DNA of 37,074 nt from Candidatus Iainarchaeum andersonii SCGC AAA011-E11. GTDB taxonomy: Archaea > Iainarchaeota > Iainarchaeia > Iainarchaeales > Iainarchaeaceae. The notes under the pieces were generated by a model. It was not told the DNA's origin. It searched no databases and saw only the letters and a program-made list of their open reading frames with translations. The stretch spans positions 1 to 37,074 of the forward strand of contig AQRS01000033.1 in NCBI GenBank assembly GCA_000402355.1, written 5' to 3'. Below are positions 1 through 6,845 of this stretch, piece by piece. Position numbers and translations under genes: made by a program. How positions within the stretch are numbered: the stretch's first letter is position 1; every line of letters begins with the position of its first letter.

Positions 1-299
1 CTCATGTTCGGATGCTTCTTGAACAACTCGTATGCCGAGCGACCTTTCAAACGGAATAGAATGTCGCTCGGGTTCTCAGGTTTGTGCGTCCTGAGAATCA
101 CGTGTACGTGGTCTGGCATCACAGCCAGCTCCAGAATTTCCCAATCGCGCTCACGCGCGATTTGCAAAAGGATTGCTTCGCAATCCTCTTTGATGCTCTG
201 CTTGCGCAGAGCATTATAGCGATACTTTGGACACCACTCAACGTGGTGTTCCCGACAACCTTTTATGTGATGATAGCTATACAAGTTACTGTTACTCAT
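1..299 (-). CDS. tnpA: IS200/IS605-type transposase TnpA, cut by window edge
   Basis: Reading leftwards from an ATG at 299, the frame stays open to the window edge and gives 99 residues. The sequence has the REP/IS200 Y1-transposase pattern: an early segment HHVEWCPKYRY, then MPDHVHV, whose HVH is the HUH metal-binding motif, then DILFRLKGRSAYELF. The catalytic tyrosine would lie further downstream, outside the window. TnpA of this family moves single-stranded DNA by nicking next to subterminal hairpins. A stem-loop of that kind lies just upstream at 312-340. Whether the element is complete or has a tnpB partner cannot be seen. The family call is confident from the motifs. Confidence 0.9.
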   Translation of the reverse strand, partial: MSNSNLYSYHHIKGCREHHVEWCPKYRYNALRKQSIKEDCEAILLQIARERDWEILELAVMPDHVHVILRTHKPENPSDILFRLKGRSAYELFKKHPNM

Positions 300-311
300 G
301 GCGTAAAGCCT

Positions 312-340
312 CCTGATGGCGCGCGGGCACGCGCCTCAGG
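312..340. repeat. Subterminal stem-loop with one bulged base
   Basis: CCTGA (312-316) and GGCGCG (318-323) pair perfectly with CGCGCC (330-335) and TCAGG (336-340) around a six-base loop. The only unpaired base in the stem is T317. TnpA proteins of the IS608 group are known to recognise imperfect hairpins with an extrahelical T in the stem. This hairpin lies 12 bases upstream of the tnpA start, where the left-end hairpin is expected. Confidence 0.75.
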
Positions 341-444
341 AATTATTTTAGATAAACTCTCAGAAATAGGTTCGCTCTCATCCCACAGCTAAAGCAGTGG
401 GATTTCCCGCTCACGCCTTAAAATTGTTTAGGGGGTAACAAAAC

Positions 445-1209
445 ATGGACAAAGTTGATGAAAAAATACACGAGTTAGAACAAGAAATAAAAAATCACCA
501 AGCTATGAAAGAGCTTGACAAATTCGGACATAGCTTGATGGAGAAGCCTCTTTCAATAGAAGCGCAAAAAATATTCTTTGCAACTATGAGAGACTTTTTC
601 AAGGAAGTGCCGGGAGGAATACTTGGACTTGCTCTGCAAGTGAATGATGAGTGGGAGAAAATAGAGCCGTATGAGGCAACACACAAAGCGTCGTATATTC
701 TCTTTGCAGATGTGGATGAGTTGGGCCTCCAAGAACAGCACAAAGGAATACTGCCTTCGCATCACCAGTTGTTCAGAGATTTGTGCGGGCATCTGGGAAT
801 CAGCGAGAAAGATCTCGGGAATAAAAAGAATATCCTTGAAGAAGGGACTAAGTTGGGAATTGAAACATATAAGTATTACAGGGAAAAAGGAGTTGCAAAA
901 GGGTTAGGTTTCCATCTTTCTTCAGAAACAACTTCTAACAAAGAGTTCAATCATTTCTTGAATGGCTTTAAGAAATATAAGCAGCATTATAAAATTAAGG
1001 ATGATAAAGATCCTGTGCTAGACTTTTTTGCAGTCCACACGATTGTAGAGCCATTGCACAAAGCAAACGGCAAAATAATGATGGGAATTTATTTGAAAAA
1101 GAATCCCCAAAAAATGAAAGAAATAAGAGAAGGCGCCCTAGAGTTCATGGATGGATTCTATGAGTTATTCAAGGCACTCAATAACAGGCTTTATCCAGAG
1201 GCAAGCTGA
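445..1209 (+). CDS. Heme-oxygenase-like diiron/iron enzyme (TenA/PqqC/HDO superfamily)
   Basis: This 254-residue, helix-rich soluble protein has metal-ligand spacing like the heme-oxygenase-like diiron oxidases and oxygenases (CADD, UndA and relatives). There is an acidic cluster followed by His80, a mid-protein Glu161, and H198-x3-E202-x2-H205, which matches the H-x3-D/E-x2-H ligand set of that fold. The stretch around residues 85-110 (ILFADVDELGL, then HHQLFRDLCGHLG) is also typical of the family. Known members oxidise small metabolites, cleave C-C bonds or supply p-aminobenzoate, and no substrate can be assigned here. The stop codon overlaps the start of a methyltransferase by one base, so the two are probably co-translated. 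A CCTTAAAATT box and a GGGGG run precede the ATG. The fold call rests on motif spacing only. Confidence 0.65.
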   Translation: MDKVDEKIHELEQEIKNHQAMKELDKFGHSLMEKPLSIEAQKIFFATMRDFFKEVPGGILGLALQVNDEWEKIEPYEATHKASYILFADVDELGLQEQHKGILPSHHQLFRDLCGHLGISEKDLGNKKNILEEGTKLGIETYKYYREKGVAKGLGFHLSSETTSNKEFNHFLNGFKKYKQHYKIKDDKDPVLDFFAVHTIVEPLHKANGKIMMGIYLKKNPQKMKEIREGALEFMDGFYELFKALNNRLYPEAS

Positions 1210-1964
1210 TGAAAAGAAGAAAACTACTACAAAATAAAAACATAAGAAGGTTCAGAAGCTCAACTGAACAGTTCTTTGAAAGGTGGGCAGATCATTATGA
1301 TTCCCACCTCCCAAAATTCCCAGAGTACCGGATTCTCGTGAACAACATTGTGGATGAAATTGTACTGCACTCAAAAGGGAAAAAAAGGGCCCGTGCCCTA
1401 GAGCTTGGCATTGGCACCGGGCTCATTGCCAACATTCTCAAACACAAAAACCCGTCACTAGAAATTTATGGGGTGGATGTTTCAGAAAAAATGCTTTCAA
1501 TCCTGAGAAAAAAACTTCCGGGAAAAATTACCTTGCTCAAGGGCAGGATGGAGGACATGAATTTTCAGAAAAACTCGTTTGATGTTATTTACGCGAACTT
1601 CGCCCTGCACCATTCAGAACAAAAAGCCCTTGTCCTGAACAAAGTCAAAGATTTTTTGAAACCAGGAGGACTATTCATTCTCGGGGAGGTTGTAGTTGAC
1701 GTGGAACCTGAAAAGAAGATTGCGTTTGCCGAACACGTGATTAAGAGATGGACTTACACTGCAAAGCACGCCATGAAACACAGCGGCCCAAAAGCTGCCC
1801 TGACCGAAGCTGAGGTAATGGCAATGGTTCTGGCAAGAAAGGGCGAATATCTGGAAACACCTAAAAAATGGGAATCCTTCATACGCGAATCCGGACTAAA
1901 ACTGGTCAAACACAAAGTAATTGACGAAAACCTTGGGTATCATTTATTCGTGGCAAAAAAATAA
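1209..1964 (+). CDS. Class I SAM-dependent methyltransferase
   Basis: This 251-residue protein has a Rossmann-fold methyltransferase core. Motif I is LELGIGTGLIA near residues 63-73, the acidic loop after strand 2 is GVDVSEKML, motif II/III includes FDVIYANFALHH, and motif post-III is LKPGGLFILGE. These form the UbiE/Methyltransf_11 pattern, which is used on many small molecules. The ATG overlaps the stop of the upstream heme-oxygenase-like protein (TGATG), which points to a two-gene unit acting on one pathway. The C-terminal 90 residues, rich in Lys and His, probably form the substrate-specific part. The enzyme class is clear and the substrate is unknown. Confidence 0.85.
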   Translation: MKRRKLLQNKNIRRFRSSTEQFFERWADHYDSHLPKFPEYRILVNNIVDEIVLHSKGKKRARALELGIGTGLIANILKHKNPSLEIYGVDVSEKMLSILRKKLPGKITLLKGRMEDMNFQKNSFDVIYANFALHHSEQKALVLNKVKDFLKPGGLFILGEVVVDVEPEKKIAFAEHVIKRWTYTAKHAMKHSGPKAALTEAEVMAMVLARKGEYLETPKKWESFIRESGLKLVKHKVIDENLGYHLFVAKK

Positions 1965-2012
1965 AGTGGCAGAATTTGAACGAAAAGTCAAAAACCTTTG
2001 AATTCGGGAAAG

Positions 2013-2194
2013 TAAGTTCTATCGAAAGTTTTTTCAAAAGAAGAACCATTTGATGATTTTATTCTATTGGGTCGGTGAGTCAGTTAATTTTAACTGACAA
2101 AGACAGGAAAAGAGATTATGAGAAATTGCACGGAACACTTACAAGAACAGAAATACGAGAAAGGATAGGGGAAATTTTCAAAAATTGTCTATAG
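2013..2194 (+). pseudogene. Probable decayed small gene
   Basis: Protein-like sequence runs across two frames: a segment ending EEPFDDFILLGR stops at a TGA near 2076-2080, and another frame continues VSQLILTDKDRKRDYEK and then GTLTRTEIRERIGEIF to a TAG at 2192-2194. The strings read like real protein but are broken by frame changes, and no intact start is present. I do not recognise the family. The position, just upstream of an ATPase with its own promoter, suggests a degraded accessory gene. Confidence 0.3.
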
Positions 2195-2289
2195 TTTTCA
2201 TAACTAGAATGCCGATTTCTGGTATTTCAAGCAATGAAACTATATAAGCCTCTTAAATGAACAATCCCGGTACTTCAGGGTATGTGTAG

Positions 2290-2349
2290 CGTTACATAAA
2301 TGTAACAAAATAACCCATTTTCGTTACAAAAGTGTAACGATTTTTAAAT
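2290..2349 (+). promoter_or_regulatory. Two matching palindromic operators followed by a TATA box
   Basis: CGTTACA-N4-TGTAAC occurs at 2290-2306 and again, with a complete CGTTACA/TGTAACG arm pair, at 2322-2339. The starts are 32 bases apart, about three helical turns, so two dimers would sit on the same face. A TTTTTAAAT box at 2341-2349 lies about 25 bases before the ATG at 2371, which suggests a leaderless transcript. A regulator binding these sites would abut TFB/TBP. Confidence 0.65.
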
Positions 2350-2370
2350 TGTTCCTTGCACCATTAATGC

Positions 2371-3552
2371 ATGGAAACAGAAAAGATAGTGAGCCGCGTG
2401 CTTGAAGCAAGCTCAGAGGGCATGAAGAGGGTTGGGCAAATTGAAAAGAAAAGGTTCGCATATGAGAACCTGCTCAAGGTCACCAAAGAAAGCGAATACT
2501 TCCTCGGAATAACAGGCCTGCGCGGCATAGGAAAAACAGTGCTCCTCCTGCAGCTTGCAAAGGAAACTAAAGGCGTTTATTTTTCGGCAGACGACAGGGA
2601 GCTGCGCGGAGTTGACCTTTATGATATTGTAAAAGCACTCTCCGGAGCCGGGCACAAAAGGCTTTTTGTTGATGAAATTCACGCAAAGGCAAAGTGGGAC
2701 GGGGATTTGAAAACAATTTTTGACGAGAAACTTGCAAGTATAGCATTCTCAGGCTCTTCAGCAATACAACTCAAAACCCTCAAGGCAGACCTCTCAAGAA
2801 GAGTGGTTATCGAACACCTCAGACCAGCAAGTTTTAGGGAGTGGCTTGCAATAAAAAAAGGATTGGAAGTCCCAAAACTCACCCTAAAAGAATTGCTCAA
2901 AAACAAAGCCGGCATAGCAAGGCAGTACGGCCACATAAACAAGCACATGGAAGAATACTATTCAACCGGTGGAGTCCTGTATAGCGCAAAAACATATTTT
3001 TACAAAACAATAATCTCAACCATCGAAACTATTGCCGCAAAAGACCTCCCTTCAGCAAAAGGATTCGGAAAAGATACCGAAGAAAACTTTTTCAAGCTGC
3101 TCCAGGTAATAGGGACATCAAAACCGTTGGAACTGAGCTATTCCAAAATAGGCGAAACAATAGGAAAGAACAAAGTATGGGTAATGAGATTTCTCTACAA
3201 CGTTGAAAAAACCGAGGCAATAAAAAAAGTCTACTCCTGCGGCGCTTCAGCAAAAAGCCACAGAAAAGAAGCAAAATATTACCTGCCATTCCCCTACAGA
3301 CACGCACTCTGCACCTCACTTGGAAAGCAACCAGACATCGGCGCTTTGAGGGAAGAGTTCTTTGTAAACCATGTTGACTGCTGCTACTTTCGCACAAGCG
3401 GCAACCCAACACCCGACTTCAAATATGAGGGCATGACATTCGAAATCGGCGGAAAAAACAAAAAAAACAAACAAGGCGCAGACATAATAGTAACCGACTC
3501 CCTCGACACAAGCGAAAACAAAATACCATTATTCGCAATCGGGCTTCTATAA
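2371..3552 (+). CDS. AAA-family ATPase with DUF4143-like C-terminus
   Basis: This 393-residue ATP-binding protein belongs to the large archaeal/bacterial group of single-copy AAA ATPases often annotated with a DUF4143 domain. Walker A is GLRGIGKT at 49-56, Walker B is RLFVDEIH with D101/E102, and a sensor-like IAFSGSSA follows. LRPASFREWL is the usual post-core segment. A winged-helix-like region (SYSKIGETIGKNKVWVMRFL) sits in the C-terminal half, and the end has the PLFAIGLL tail seen in the family. The role of these proteins is not settled, and many are in mobile or defence-like neighbourhoods. Its promoter carries two identical palindromes, so it is probably tightly or autogenously regulated. 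The following ATG-initiated 34-codon frame at 3580 is not convincing as a gene. Confidence 0.8.
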   Translation: METEKIVSRVLEASSEGMKRVGQIEKKRFAYENLLKVTKESEYFLGITGLRGIGKTVLLLQLAKETKGVYFSADDRELRGVDLYDIVKALSGAGHKRLFVDEIHAKAKWDGDLKTIFDEKLASIAFSGSSAIQLKTLKADLSRRVVIEHLRPASFREWLAIKKGLEVPKLTLKELLKNKAGIARQYGHINKHMEEYYSTGGVLYSAKTYFYKTIISTIETIAAKDLPSAKGFGKDTEENFFKLLQVIGTSKPLELSYSKIGETIGKNKVWVMRFLYNVEKTEAIKKVYSCGASAKSHRKEAKYYLPFPYRHALCTSLGKQPDIGALREEFFVNHVDCCYFRTSGNPTPDFKYEGMTFEIGGKNKKNKQGADIIVTDSLDTSENKIPLFAIGLL

Positions 3553-3671
3553 AAATTATTATAACTGAAAGATGAAATTATGGGCACAAGTACAATATTC
3601 AAAAGGCAAAACGACCTGCATGTGCCACTCAAGTCAATGACCAAAAATGAATTGAAAAAAATCACCCTAGT

Positions 3672-3693
3672 ATCTTTCTTTTAAAAGAAAGAT
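3672..3693. terminator. Perfect 22-base palindrome between convergent genes
   Basis: ATCTTTCTTTT at 3672-3682 is the exact complement of AAAAGAAAGAT at 3683-3693, followed by TTTT. It lies between the ATPase (plus) and the 55-residue protein (minus), where a bidirectional terminator would be expected. A weaker TTCTTT/AAAGAA repeat follows at 3708-3722. Confidence 0.45.
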
Positions 3694-3730
3694 TTTGACA
3701 CTAATTGTTCTTTCAAAAGAAACAAAAAAA

Positions 3731-3898
3731 CTAGTCAAAAAACCGTCTATTCGGATGTCTCAAAAAATTTTCAACATCCTGCTCATAATAGTCAAAAGAA
3801 CCATCTTTATTCAAAGCCACTGTCTGACCCACCATAAATTCTTCAAATTCGTTCCAGCGATTTTTACCAATCCGTTTGATAACTTCTTTTTTCCTCAT
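3731..3898 (-). CDS. Small conserved-looking protein, 55 residues
   Basis: An ATG at 3898 opens a 55-codon frame ending in TAG at 3731. The protein starts MRKKEVIKRIGKNRW, continues with FEEFMVGQTVALNKDG, and ends FLRHPNRRFFD. The Trp/Gly/Gln pattern and the lack of low complexity make it look like a genuine small protein, and I believe similar short proteins occur in other archaea. It starts 11 bases after the stop of the TrmB-type regulator on the same strand, so the two are probably co-transcribed. No function is assigned. It could be a partner or antitoxin-like companion, but that is a guess. Confidence 0.6.
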   Translation of the reverse strand: MRKKEVIKRIGKNRWNEFEEFMVGQTVALNKDGSFDYYEQDVENFLRHPNRRFFD

Positions 3899-3909
3899 AA
3901 AACCACACC

Positions 3910-4410
3910 CTACCTATAAACCGCCCACTCCTTTAATTTTTGCCTCTCTTCTATCTGTTTTTCAACAGCCTTCTTAATCTCTATCAATTGTTCCGTACCA
4001 GCATCCGCCCGAGTATTTTTCAAAATAAGCCTCTGCTGACCCCCATCTTTCTTCACAAGATAAAGCTCCCCGCTCAACCCAGAAGAATTTTTCAAAAGAG
4101 ATTCAAGCTTTTCCTTCCCATACTCAAGCTTGGCTGCCAATTTCTTTGCATGAGAATTATAAACCTTCAAGGGCTCGGCAGCATAATAGCCAACTGGCTT
4201 GAAATTAGTTTTATTCACAAGCCCTAAAAGTATAAGCTCGTGCAAAACCTTGTAAACAGTAGCCTTGGAAATCCCAGTATCCTTCTCGATTTGTTCCCCT
4301 GAAAGAGGCTCCAAACGCCACAAAAGCTTGTAAATTTGCGCATGCTTTACACTAAACTCCGGGAAAATGTGCTTGAAAAAATCCCACACCAAATCAACAT
4401 CAGGATCCAT
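3910..4410 (-). CDS. TrmB-family winged-helix transcription regulator (short form)
   Basis: This 166-residue protein has an N-terminal winged helix: AQIYKLLWRLEPLSGEQIEK, then TGISKATVYKVLHELILLGLV as the recognition helix and wing, then a segment with YYAAEPLKVY. This is the TrmB pattern, in which the domain is followed by a dimerising coiled coil (residues about 85-105). The sugar-binding C-terminal domain of full TrmB proteins is missing; only about 60 charged residues follow. It shares an operon with a 55-residue protein downstream. The intergenic region upstream (4411-4709) also serves a divergent small gene. The DNA-binding role is well supported, but targets and ligand are unknown. Confidence 0.8.
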   Translation of the reverse strand: MDPDVDLVWDFFKHIFPEFSVKHAQIYKLLWRLEPLSGEQIEKDTGISKATVYKVLHELILLGLVNKTNFKPVGYYAAEPLKVYNSHAKKLAAKLEYGKEKLESLLKNSSGLSGELYLVKKDGGQQRLILKNTRADAGTEQLIEIKKAVEKQIEERQKLKEWAVYR

Positions 4411-4709
4411 ACGCCCCTCTAACTCCCCACAATAACAATTGCCAATCTGCAGACTAATATACCTGCGATTGATTCCAAATCAACTAAAAAATTGATTCTT
4501 TTTTCGGCGGATATCATAGAAGTAGATATACACTAAGGCCTTATTCTTATTAAAAACATAATTGAACGCAAAATGGCTTACTTTAGTTAACTTAAAAAAC
4601 TCTTTTACTTACTAATCAATCAAAATCAAGGTATTTTTGCTAAAAAACTTACTTTTTAACCAAAATTAAGGATATCCTTGGATATCCTTAGTATCGGAGG
4701 GTGGAAAAC
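4411..4709. other. AT-rich divergent intergenic region
   Basis: These 299 bases separate the TrmB-type gene (minus) from the DUF2080-like gene (plus). I see no open frame worth calling. It holds AT-rich tracts with TTACTTT...TTAAC repeated near 4575-4592 and 4649-4660, and GGATATC at 4508-4514 and within the tandem repeat at 4668-4689. It is likely regulatory DNA. Confidence 0.5.
4668..4689. repeat. Tandem palindromic decamer
   Basis: GGATATCCTT occurs twice head to tail (4670-4679 and 4680-4689). AAGGATATCCTT at 4668-4679 is a perfect 12-base palindrome, and GGATATCC is palindromic in the second copy. It lies just upstream of the ribosome binding site of the gene at 4710 and could bind a dimeric regulator. 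A single GGATATC also occurs near 4508. Confidence 0.5.
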
Positions 4710-4874
4710 ATGCCAAGCAGAAAAGTGGAAGTTACAAACAAAGAATTCAAACTCACGGACAAAAAAGTGGTTGCCGTTCTAGACCGAACGGTAACACCGT
4801 TCGGCAACTCAGCCAAAGCCGACGTGCCAGTAAAATATGTTGGAAAACGGGCATACGTGGTCATTTTGGGCTAA
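4710..4874 (+). CDS. DUF2080-like small transposase-associated protein
   Basis: This 54-residue protein starts at an ATG nine bases after a strong Shine-Dalgarno GGAGG (4696-4700). The central and C-terminal part reads RTVTPFGNSAKADVPVKYVG followed by KRAYVVIL. It matches the DUF2080 pattern of AbrB/SpoVT-like beta proteins (FGNS...VPxxYVGK...VxVVI) that archaeal annotations call transposase-associated. It may be a DNA-binding swapped-hairpin protein. No transposase lies directly downstream, so it may be an orphan left by a lost element, fitting the AT-rich accessory character of this stretch. It ends in a hairpin overlapping its stop codon. Confidence 0.7.
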   Translation: MPSRKVEVTNKEFKLTDKKVVAVLDRTVTPFGNSAKADVPVKYVGKRAYVVILG

Positions 4875-4886
4875 AAAAGCCCAAAA
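4864..4886 (+). terminator. Hairpin at the end of the DUF2080-like gene
   Basis: TTTTGGGCT (4864-4872) pairs with AGCCCAAAA (4878-4886) around an AAAAA loop. It overlaps the stop codon of the preceding gene. The position fits a terminator or RNA-stabilising 3' hairpin, although the typical U-run is lacking. Confidence 0.4.
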
Positions 4887-4924
4887 ACCACAAAATCACC
4901 CAATTTTGTCCCAGAGTCCGAAGA

Positions 4925-5227
4925 ATGGATGAAATAAAAAGTATTAGAAGCAATAAAGCGTTCAGAGAGGGATTTAAACTTGAAAGTGGACGCAAACTAA
5001 GAGGATGGCAAGGAATGCTAACCGCGGGAGTGATTGGAACCGGGGCATTTGCTTTGGGGGCAGGGGCATCTCACGCTGTTCAAAGGGGTTCTGGTAAGAT
5101 AGGGAGGCGCACGGTCGCAACCTCTAAAAGTGTTAAAATCGGGAGATTATTTAGATTGGGGTTTATGATAGATTTGCAAAATACTTACAATTTGCTAAAA
5201 TTCCAACAATTTGCTAAACGTACATGA
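4925..5227 (+). CDS. Hypothetical protein with a Gly/Ala-rich hydrophobic segment
   Basis: This 100-codon frame starts MDEIKSIRSNKAFREG. It has a charged N-terminus, one hydrophobic Gly/Ala-rich stretch at about residues 36-56 (MLTAGVIGTGAFALGAGA), then a basic tail. I do not recognise it. The last 30 residues are compositionally different and run through a 13-base direct repeat (ACAATTTGCTAAA at 5187-5199 and 5206-5218), so the true C-terminus may have been lost or fused. There is no clear ribosome binding site. It could be a gene remnant in this accessory stretch. Confidence 0.35.
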   Translation: MDEIKSIRSNKAFREGFKLESGRKLRGWQGMLTAGVIGTGAFALGAGASHAVQRGSGKIGRRTVATSKSVKIGRLFRLGFMIDLQNTYNLLKFQQFAKRT

Positions 5228-5244
5228 AAAATCTAAAAGTAACC

Positions 5245-5252
5245 TATATATA
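5245..5252 (+). promoter_or_regulatory. TATA box upstream of the PIN gene pair
   Basis: TATATATA at 5245-5252 is the best TATA-like sequence before the ATG at 5312 and would place a transcription start near 5275. That leaves a short leader rather than a leaderless transcript. Confidence 0.4.
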
Positions 5253-5311
5253 CAAAGTCTGACCAAAAGTATCTTGTTTAATTTATTAATTTTGTGTACC
5301 TTGGGATACTT

Positions 5312-5986
5312 ATGGTCGATGAGACAAACAAAGAAATTGTCCCAAGTTCTGTTAAAAGTGTTTCTGAAAATATTTCTATATCCCCTAATCGTGAATGGTT
5401 ATTTTATAATTACGGAGAAATAAACAGGACACTGCATGTTATTTCTGAGATTTTAGCGAATAAGCCTGCTTATTTATTAGATAATGAACTTGAATTTTTA
5501 TCTCTTTATAAAAATGATTTTAGCAAGCATAAAGAACACAACCAATTCAAATTAGCGACAACGGACTACATTCATTTACTAACTAAGGCGTTAGAAAGTT
5601 TAGAGTCTAGATTGGATGCTGAAGAAGACAAAGTTATACGAAAAAATATTGATGTGTCTCTTAAAGGACAATTAGTTGTTTCTTTTTCTCAAATTTCTAG
5701 TTTAATGAAAGACATAAACCGTACTTTTTTTACAAACTTTGAAATGATAAAACAACAGCCAAGCAGATATGTAAAAGTTATGAATTATTTAGTCCTCGGC
5801 ATTAATTATTTACTTAGAGCTTATGTTTACGAATATAGAATTTTCAGCAAGCCAAAAGAATTGTCTGTTCAAGAAATGATTAATTTTAATTCAGAAATAG
5901 ACCGATTATATGTTGATTTCAATTCACAAGATTACGCAAGCCCCGATTACAAAGTAGATTCGGAAGTTTATGAAATTTACTCTTGA
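5312..5986 (+). CDS. Unknown helical protein co-encoded with a PIN-domain protein
   Basis: This 224-residue protein starts at ATG 5312; a GTG at 5294 is possible but less likely. It is acidic and almost certainly alpha-helical, with long amphipathic stretches (residues about 45-75 and 95-145) and no transmembrane segment. I see no HEPN R-x4-6-H motif, helix-turn-helix or nuclease motif and do not recognise the family. Its last 17 bases overlap the start of the PIN gene, so the two are translationally coupled, as in toxin-antitoxin or effector-partner pairs. Base composition is far more AT-rich than in the core genes, which suggests acquisition. A role as antitoxin or scaffold for the PIN nuclease is inference from context alone. 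Confidence 0.6.
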   Translation: MVDETNKEIVPSSVKSVSENISISPNREWLFYNYGEINRTLHVISEILANKPAYLLDNELEFLSLYKNDFSKHKEHNQFKLATTDYIHLLTKALESLESRLDAEEDKVIRKNIDVSLKGQLVVSFSQISSLMKDINRTFFTNFEMIKQQPSRYVKVMNYLVLGINYLLRAYVYEYRIFSKPKELSVQEMINFNSEIDRLYVDFNSQDYASPDYKVDSEVYEIYS

Positions 5987-6620
5987 TACCAATGTTTTTC
6001 TCGGCGGCTTACTTGAAGAAACACAATGTAGAGACGTTATACAAGAGTATACTAAGTCTTCTAATTCGTTTATAACTGAAAAAGTTCACCTCGAATTGGC
6101 GACAAAAAGAGGGCAATGGGCTATGATTATTGGATTCTTAGCACGTCGCTGGGACGGACAACAAAAATTAGAAGATTTATTTGAAGAAATAAAAACTTTC
6201 GTTGGAGATGTAGACGATGAAAATCCTTTAATGCGGTGCACTAATTTGATTGAGTATTTAGAAAACAAAAAAAATAATGCACGAAATTTTGACCTTAAAA
6301 AAGAAAGGGAGCGAATAAATACGTATCTTGGGGGATATTTATCCAACATAAAGCCACGCCATCCAAGTTTAGAAACTACAGAAAAATTTAAAACTGATTT
6401 AGAAAATATTAAACGAATTATTAATCAACACGCTTTAGTAGATGGACCACAAGATAAAAAAATAATTTTAGAGATATTTTTAGTTACAAAACTTTTTTCT
6501 GACTCGGTAACTTTTCTTACAAAAAACATTAACGATTTCAAAGTTGGGGAGTCTGAATGGAAAACCCACCTTAACAACATTATTATAGTATATCCAAACA
6601 CGACTTGTTTTTCGAAGTGA
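5970..6620 (+). CDS. PIN-domain ribonuclease-like protein
   Basis: This 216-residue protein begins MKFTLDTNVFLGGLL, the classical first strand of a PIN domain with Asp6. Glu42 sits in the expected second acidic position (FITEKVHLEL). Near the C-terminus DKKIILEIFLVTK supplies Asp162, and VTFLTKNINDF supplies the fourth site around Asn186/Asp189. A central insertion of about 80 charged residues makes it larger than VapC toxins (about 130), so it may belong to the longer PIN or PIN-like groups. The four-acid set predicts metal-dependent RNA cleavage. It overlaps the preceding unknown gene by 17 bases. Both genes are strongly AT-rich. It is likely the effector of a two-gene stress or defence module. 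Confidence 0.75.
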   Translation: MKFTLDTNVFLGGLLEETQCRDVIQEYTKSSNSFITEKVHLELATKRGQWAMIIGFLARRWDGQQKLEDLFEEIKTFVGDVDDENPLMRCTNLIEYLENKKNNARNFDLKKERERINTYLGGYLSNIKPRHPSLETTEKFKTDLENIKRIINQHALVDGPQDKKIILEIFLVTKLFSDSVTFLTKNINDFKVGESEWKTHLNNIIIVYPNTTCFSK

Positions 6621-6648
6621 CTTTTAGTTATGGCTTAATGTTATATTC

Positions 6649-6762
6649 CTAGAATTGATAATGCACGCAGCAAGAGCTATGATAACAGGCCATAATGCCT
6701 AAGGTTATGCTAATCGCGCCTACAACTCGGGGGCCTAGACTATTTAGAATATTTGATTCCAT
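6649..6762 (-). CDS. Possible 37-residue hydrophobic peptide (weak)
   Basis: This minus-strand ATG frame starts MESNILNSLGPRVVGAISIT and continues with a hydrophobic, Cys-containing segment. It is the only frame of interest in the 225 bases between the PIN gene and the next regulator. It could be a small membrane peptide or the start of a frameshifted gene. Support is weak, and no homologous pattern is recognised. Confidence 0.2.
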   Translation of the reverse strand: MESNILNSLGPRVVGAISITLGIMACYHSSCCVHYQF

Positions 6763-6845
6763 TATACATATTGATATTCCATCGTTATTAGGGTCTTGTG
6801 GTAGCCACCGCTACTACTTTAAACAGTTCTTTATCATATGTTTGT

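Larger units (their letters stand above)
1..403 (-). mobile_element. End of an IS200/IS605-family insertion sequence
   Basis: This covers the partial tnpA, its upstream hairpin at 312-340, and a second inverted repeat (ATCCCAC at 380-386, GTGGGAT at 397-403). The second repeat resembles the conserved terminal stem-loops seen at ends of IS605-type elements. The exact boundary is not defined, because these elements make no target duplication and have no terminal inverted repeats. The next gene starts at 445, so the element probably ends between about 403 and 440. Confidence 0.6.

Noticed and set aside
4..392. Plus-strand frames over the insertion sequence
   Set aside because: They are antisense to the TnpA coding frame, which carries the HUH motif.
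3580..3684. ATG frame of 34 codons after the AAA ATPase
   Set aside because: It runs into the terminal palindrome, has no ribosome binding site and shows no recognisable pattern; retained only as a note.
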